Shown: in pieces, positions 61,000 to 64,000 of the stretch
Position numbering within the stretch: the first letter of the stretch is position 1
How the letters are laid out: each line of letters begins with the position of its first letter
Source: Kuafuiihalomonas sp050331295
Lineage (GTDB): Bacteria > Myxococcota > Kuafuiibacteriia > Kuafuiibacteriales > Kuafuiibacteriaceae
Length of the DNA: 64,000 nt
Assembly: GCA_050331295.1 (NCBI GenBank)
Contig: JBHJGZ010000006.1
Location: 186,001-250,000, forward strand
Reading direction: 5' to 3'
Notes under the pieces: model-generated
The model's input: the letters and a program-made list of their open reading frames with translations, nothing else
The model's database searches: none
Told to the model about the DNA's origin: nothing
Translations under genes and position numbers: made by a program

Positions 61000-62108
61000 G
61001 AATCGTCTCGTAACGTCAGGCTTCGATAGATCTCGGAGTACGCCCGAACCGCGACGTCGGGGCGAAAGCGACGGGCCGACTGTCGTCCTGCTTCTCCGAG
61101 GCTCAGAAGAAGAGAATCTTCCTCGGCAAGTCGGTCGAGATGGAACGCGAGTGCGTCGATGTCACCCACTTCGAAGAGCAACCCCGAAGTTCCGTGCTCG
61201 ACCACTTCTGGCAAGCCTCCGGCGCGGCTGGCCACGACGGCCAAACCGCAGCTGGACGCTTCGAGTGCAGCGAGGCCGAAACTCTCGATCTCAGAGGGGA
61301 AGACGAAGACTTCGGCTTCCCGGAGTCGGTCCGCAATGTCGTCTCGACGCCCGGTGAACGTGACGCTGAGCCCGAGGCGTCGAGCGTGGTCTTCCAGGTT
61401 CGACCGCTCCGGCCCTTCTCCCACCACCGTGAGGGTCATCGCGCGTCGAGCGCGCGCCATGGCCCGGAGTACGTCGTGAACCCGCTTCACCGGCCGGAGA
61501 TTGGAAACATGAATCAACCGCAGCGGACCAGAACGAGGGAATCGGGGACCAGGATGAAAGCGTTCGGCGTCGACGAAGTTCGGGATTCGGTGGACCAAGC
61601 GTCCTTCCGGCAATTGAAGTTGACGGCGTACTTCGCGCTCCAAGAAGACGGAGGGTACGGTGATGGCATCGGCGCTACCCACGGAGTATCGCAGGATGGG
61701 CTCATAGGCCGCGATGGGGCCAACCGACGTTACGTCGGTACCGTGAAGGGTGCACACGATCCTCAGCTTGCGACCCGAGCGTGCACGGACCGCGTCTCGG
61801 GCCAGAAGCGCCGAGGCGGCATGAGGAAGCGCGTAATGGACGTGAATCACGTCCAATCCAGGCCCCTCCGCCAGGCGGATGAGTTCGCTGCCGACGGCGA
61901 GGGCATACGGGGCGTGCTCGAACAGCGGATACGACTCGACCTGCACCGGTACGAAGGGCACGGGCTCCGCCAATCCGGTCGGCCGCTTCGTGCAGACCAG
62001 CTTGACGTCATGATGTTCGGGGTCGAGCCGATTGGCCAACTCCACGGCGACCTTCCCGCTTCCTCCATGAGCCGGAAAACACACGATGGCGACACGGATT
62101 CGATTCAC
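60996..62108 (-). CDS. bshA: BshA: N-acetyl-glucosaminyl L-malate synthase
   Basis: First enzyme of bacillithiol synthesis: joins UDP-GlcNAc and L-malate. 370 residues from a GTG at 62108 that overlaps the bshB stop (GTGA). GT4 GT-B fold: RVAIVCFPAHGGSGKVAVEL with the gly-rich start, VCTLHGTDVTSVG, LIHVSNLRPVKRVHDVLRAM, and the EX7E motif in FPSEIESFGLAALEASSCGL. The downstream PIG-L gene starts inside its stop. Confidence 0.92.
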   Translation of the reverse strand: MNRIRVAIVCFPAHGGSGKVAVELANRLDPEHHDVKLVCTKRPTGLAEPVPFVPVQVESYPLFEHAPYALAVGSELIRLAEGPGLDVIHVHYALPHAASALLARDAVRARSGRKLRIVCTLHGTDVTSVGPIAAYEPILRYSVGSADAITVPSVFLEREVRRQLQLPEGRLVHRIPNFVDAERFHPGPRFPRSGPLRLIHVSNLRPVKRVHDVLRAMARARRAMTLTVVGEGPERSNLEDHARRLGLSVTFTGRRDDIADRLREAEVFVFPSEIESFGLAALEASSCGLAVVASRAGGLPEVVEHGTSGLLFEVGDIDALAFHLDRLAEEDSLLLSLGEAGRQSARRFRPDVAVRAYSEIYRSLTLRDDS

Positions 62109-62851
62109 GACCGCTCCTCGAAGAAGAAGCGCGGCGCTCTCAGAGCACGGAGCGCGGAGAGGCCCGGGAGACCGAGGGGACCGGGAAGAACCAGAGGTTC
62201 CGCGGTTTCGACTCCAATGCACGCCCCGTGATAACGGTCTCTCGCTTCGATGGCTTCGATGGAGCCCTCCGCGCCGATCAAGGTCCGGTCGTCTTTCTCC
62301 ATGAAGGGACCAAACTGAGAGGCGTACGCCTCGATCGCTTTGCGCTTTTGTGTCCGTGTTCCGGATGTGTCCACCAAGAACGAGGCTTGGACCCGGTGGC
62401 GCATCACGTAATTTCCGAGCCACGCCACGCGATGAGGCGCATGCTCGGTCGCGTGTCCTCGGACCCCGGCGACGAAGCAGGCACGTCGCACCAGTTCCGA
62501 GGCGGCCTGGTGGTCCGGATGCCGCGCTCGTGGCGGAGGCGCCAAGACCATGGCTGGTCGGAGCCTTCGGATGATGTCGACGGTCACACCAACTTGCTCC
62601 GGGTCATCGGCCCGAAGGCCCAGGTCGGGTAGTTCCAGGTTTTCGCGGCGAGTGACCCCCAGGACCGCGGCGGCAGCCGCCGCTTCTCTGGCCCGAATCT
62701 CGGGCGTTCCTCGGCTGGCTCTCTCCCCTCGGGTGAGGTCGGCAAGCACCACCTGCAGGCCTTCCTCGACCGCACGCAAGATGGTCCCACCACAAAAAAA
62801 CTCGATGTCGTCCGGGTGAGGCCCGAACACCAGAAGGTCGATGGTGCTCAT
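62105..62851 (-). CDS. bshB1: BshB1: N-acetylglucosaminyl-malate deacetylase
   Basis: Second enzyme of bacillithiol synthesis. 248 residues from the ATG at 62851 that overlaps the bshC stop. PIG-L fold with metal motif FGPHPDDIEFFCGGTI (His12, Asp14-15), DLTRGERASRG, and APPPRARHPDHQAASELVRR carrying the third ligand. Unlike the big PIG-L protein it has no signal peptide and works in the cytoplasm. Confidence 0.93.
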   Translation of the reverse strand: MSTIDLLVFGPHPDDIEFFCGGTILRAVEEGLQVVLADLTRGERASRGTPEIRAREAAAAAAVLGVTRRENLELPDLGLRADDPEQVGVTVDIIRRLRPAMVLAPPPRARHPDHQAASELVRRACFVAGVRGHATEHAPHRVAWLGNYVMRHRVQASFLVDTSGTRTQKRKAIEAYASQFGPFMEKDDRTLIGAEGSIEAIEARDRYHGACIGVETAEPLVLPGPLGLPGLSALRALRAPRFFFEERS

Positions 62852-64000
62852 GAAGTGAGATCCTGAGTCTCCAATGTGCCCGGCTTCCAACACGCATCCA
62901 TCGCCTGAATCAGACCCGCCCTTCCCATCTGAGCAAGATAGTACGCGAGGCCGAAGAACCGTTCTTGCGGAAGGCCTTCCGGGCAAAACGTCATCCAGAG
63001 CCTCCGTGCCGCCGCGAGCCGGTCGTCGTCCATTCGCCGACAGATCCGGCCCAACTTCGACTCGAACCGGTCCAGGTCTCGCTCCAGCTTCCTTTCGAGC
63101 GCCGCTGTGGGCCCCTCTAGCGGGAGGTCCGCCGTCGCCCTTCTGAGACGCGTCAACGCATCTTGTCGAATGAGCACGAGCTCCTCGCGTACCCGTCTTT
63201 CCGCAGCGTTCGACGGAACAGAACCGCACATTTGGGCCAGCAGATCGTCGAAGCTCCCCTCGGCGTCCTTCGGCTCACAGCTCCACCGCCGCAACAGTCG
63301 AACCGCCCACGGCTCCAAGATTCTGAAGCGAGCTCGGGGCAGCAGCATGGGCATCCGCAGCCCGAGATGCCGATAGAGCGGTTCGATCTGCCCAAAGTAG
63401 GATGCTTCACCCGGGCCCGCAACGTAGCCGGCGGTGTTGAGAAGTGTGTCCTGAATGGCAGGCCTCAACAGCGCGGAAGAGGAGAAGCGCAGAGGGTCAT
63501 CCGTCAGCCATCCCGAGATTCGGTCGGCCGAGAGCCGAGTCCCGTCCGGCGTGAGGTACGCGCGTTGCCCGTTTGGGATCAGCCGAAATCTCGGTCCGTT
63601 CGCTCCTTCCGGATGGATGAATGACAGGGTGTGGTCTCGGATCGGGACCTGCACCGCAAAACCAGCTCGCTCGATGGCCGCGGACCGCTCCTGAAGGCTC
63701 GCCAACAGCGCCGAGTGCCGATTCAAGACCTCCCTGTGCACCGGCGCAGCCAGGGCAGCAACCTCGGGACACCGAGGTCTGAGAATGACCAGAGGCGTTC
63801 CGTCGAAGATCCACACCAGGAGACGAACGAAGGCGTCGGACCAGGAGCGGCCCGGCGCATACGCCTCCCGTACCACCGAGCAGAGCTCGTCAGCAAAGAC
63901 GGTGGAGGCCAAGCGTCGGGGCAGCACCGAAACTGCAGACTCGCACTCTACGGGCAGAGCACGATGGGCCAGACTCGTACGGCCGGGAGCGGAATCGAGA
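62848..64000 (-). CDS. bshC: BshC: bacillithiol synthase, N-terminus beyond window
   Basis: Cysteine-adding enzyme of bacillithiol synthesis. The frame is open to the window edge, so about 150 N-terminal residues are missing. Recognisable BshC segments: FADELCSVVREAYAPGRSWS, RDHTLSFIHPEGANGPRFRL, RFSSSALLRPAIQDTLLNTA, AGPGEASYFGQIEPLYRHL and QERFFGLAYYLAQMG near the end. The C-terminal half is the helical part that folds back on the Rossmann core. First visible gene of the operon; transcription enters from outside the window. Confidence 0.92.
   Translation of the reverse strand, partial: LDSAPGRTSLAHRALPVECESAVSVLPRRLASTVFADELCSVVREAYAPGRSWSDAFVRLLVWIFDGTPLVILRPRCPEVAALAAPVHREVLNRHSALLASLQERSAAIERAGFAVQVPIRDHTLSFIHPEGANGPRFRLIPNGQRAYLTPDGTRLSADRISGWLTDDPLRFSSSALLRPAIQDTLLNTAGYVAGPGEASYFGQIEPLYRHLGLRMPMLLPRARFRILEPWAVRLLRRWSCEPKDAEGSFDDLLAQMCGSVPSNAAERRVREELVLIRQDALTRLRRATADLPLEGPTAALERKLERDLDRFESKLGRICRRMDDDRLAAARRLWMTFCPEGLPQERFFGLAYYLAQMGRAGLIQAMDACWKPGTLETQDLTS

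Overview
The window is a high-GC, gene-dense stretch of a bacterial chromosome that is almost entirely core and housekeeping DNA. It has no phage, insertion sequence, rRNA or CRISPR. Several features point to a deltaproteobacterial-type lineage, most likely Myxococcota or a neighbouring phylum: an MJ0042-type zinc-ribbon protein with TPRs, a DUF1844 protein, large VWA and Cys-rich lipoproteins, an eight-gene MoxR/Bat operon and a GTTCAG-type LexA-like dyad at recA. This is inferred from gene content and style and was not tested by phylogeny. Bacillithiol genes at the right end show that the organism probably uses this thiol.

Layout. 1-8 kb: a DUF2167 membrane protein (cut by the window edge) and a tripartite RND efflux operon (outer-membrane factor, adaptor, oversized pump). 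8-14 kb: a PA0069-type radical SAM protein whose 3' end is built from a 78-bp repeat, serS, and a group of small envelope or secreted proteins. 14-22 kb: an information-processing block on the minus strand, read as tRNA-Gln, prs, rplY, pth, rpsF, rplI, dnaB, a GIY-YIG protein, cinA and recA. rpsR is missing from its usual place between rpsF and rplI. 22-32 kb: a second copy of the covarying hairpin repeat, a DUF1844 protein, then the plus-strand moxR-DUF58-batABCDE operon. 32-36 kb: infC-rpmI-rplT, two VOC proteins, a TIGR02757 protein and a divergent NarL-type response regulator, with four 19-bp direct repeats between the last two. 36-44 kb: a soluble lytic transglycosylase, a UvrD/PcrA helicase, the zinc-ribbon/TPR protein and gatC-gatA without gatB. 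44-50 kb: a second tripartite RND efflux operon, led by its own TetR regulator with a perfect operator palindrome; all four genes overlap by 4 bp. 50-56 kb: tRNA-Ser(CGA), bfd-bfr behind a near-consensus Fur box, a hydrolase, an EamA transporter, a double universal stress protein, and thyA-folA. 56-64 kb: an operon read right to left as bshC, bshB1, bshA, a large exported PIG-L-family protein, a 54-residue membrane protein and a sodium:solute symporter, every junction a 4-bp stop/start overlap.

The two most interesting signals are the bacillithiol operon, which is translationally coupled to an exported deacetylase-like protein and a symporter with a tiny partner and so suggests thiol-conjugate or aminosugar handling outside the cytoplasm, and a dispersed repeat made of two hairpins whose stems show compensatory changes between copies. 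One repeat array is read in frame into a radical SAM enzyme.
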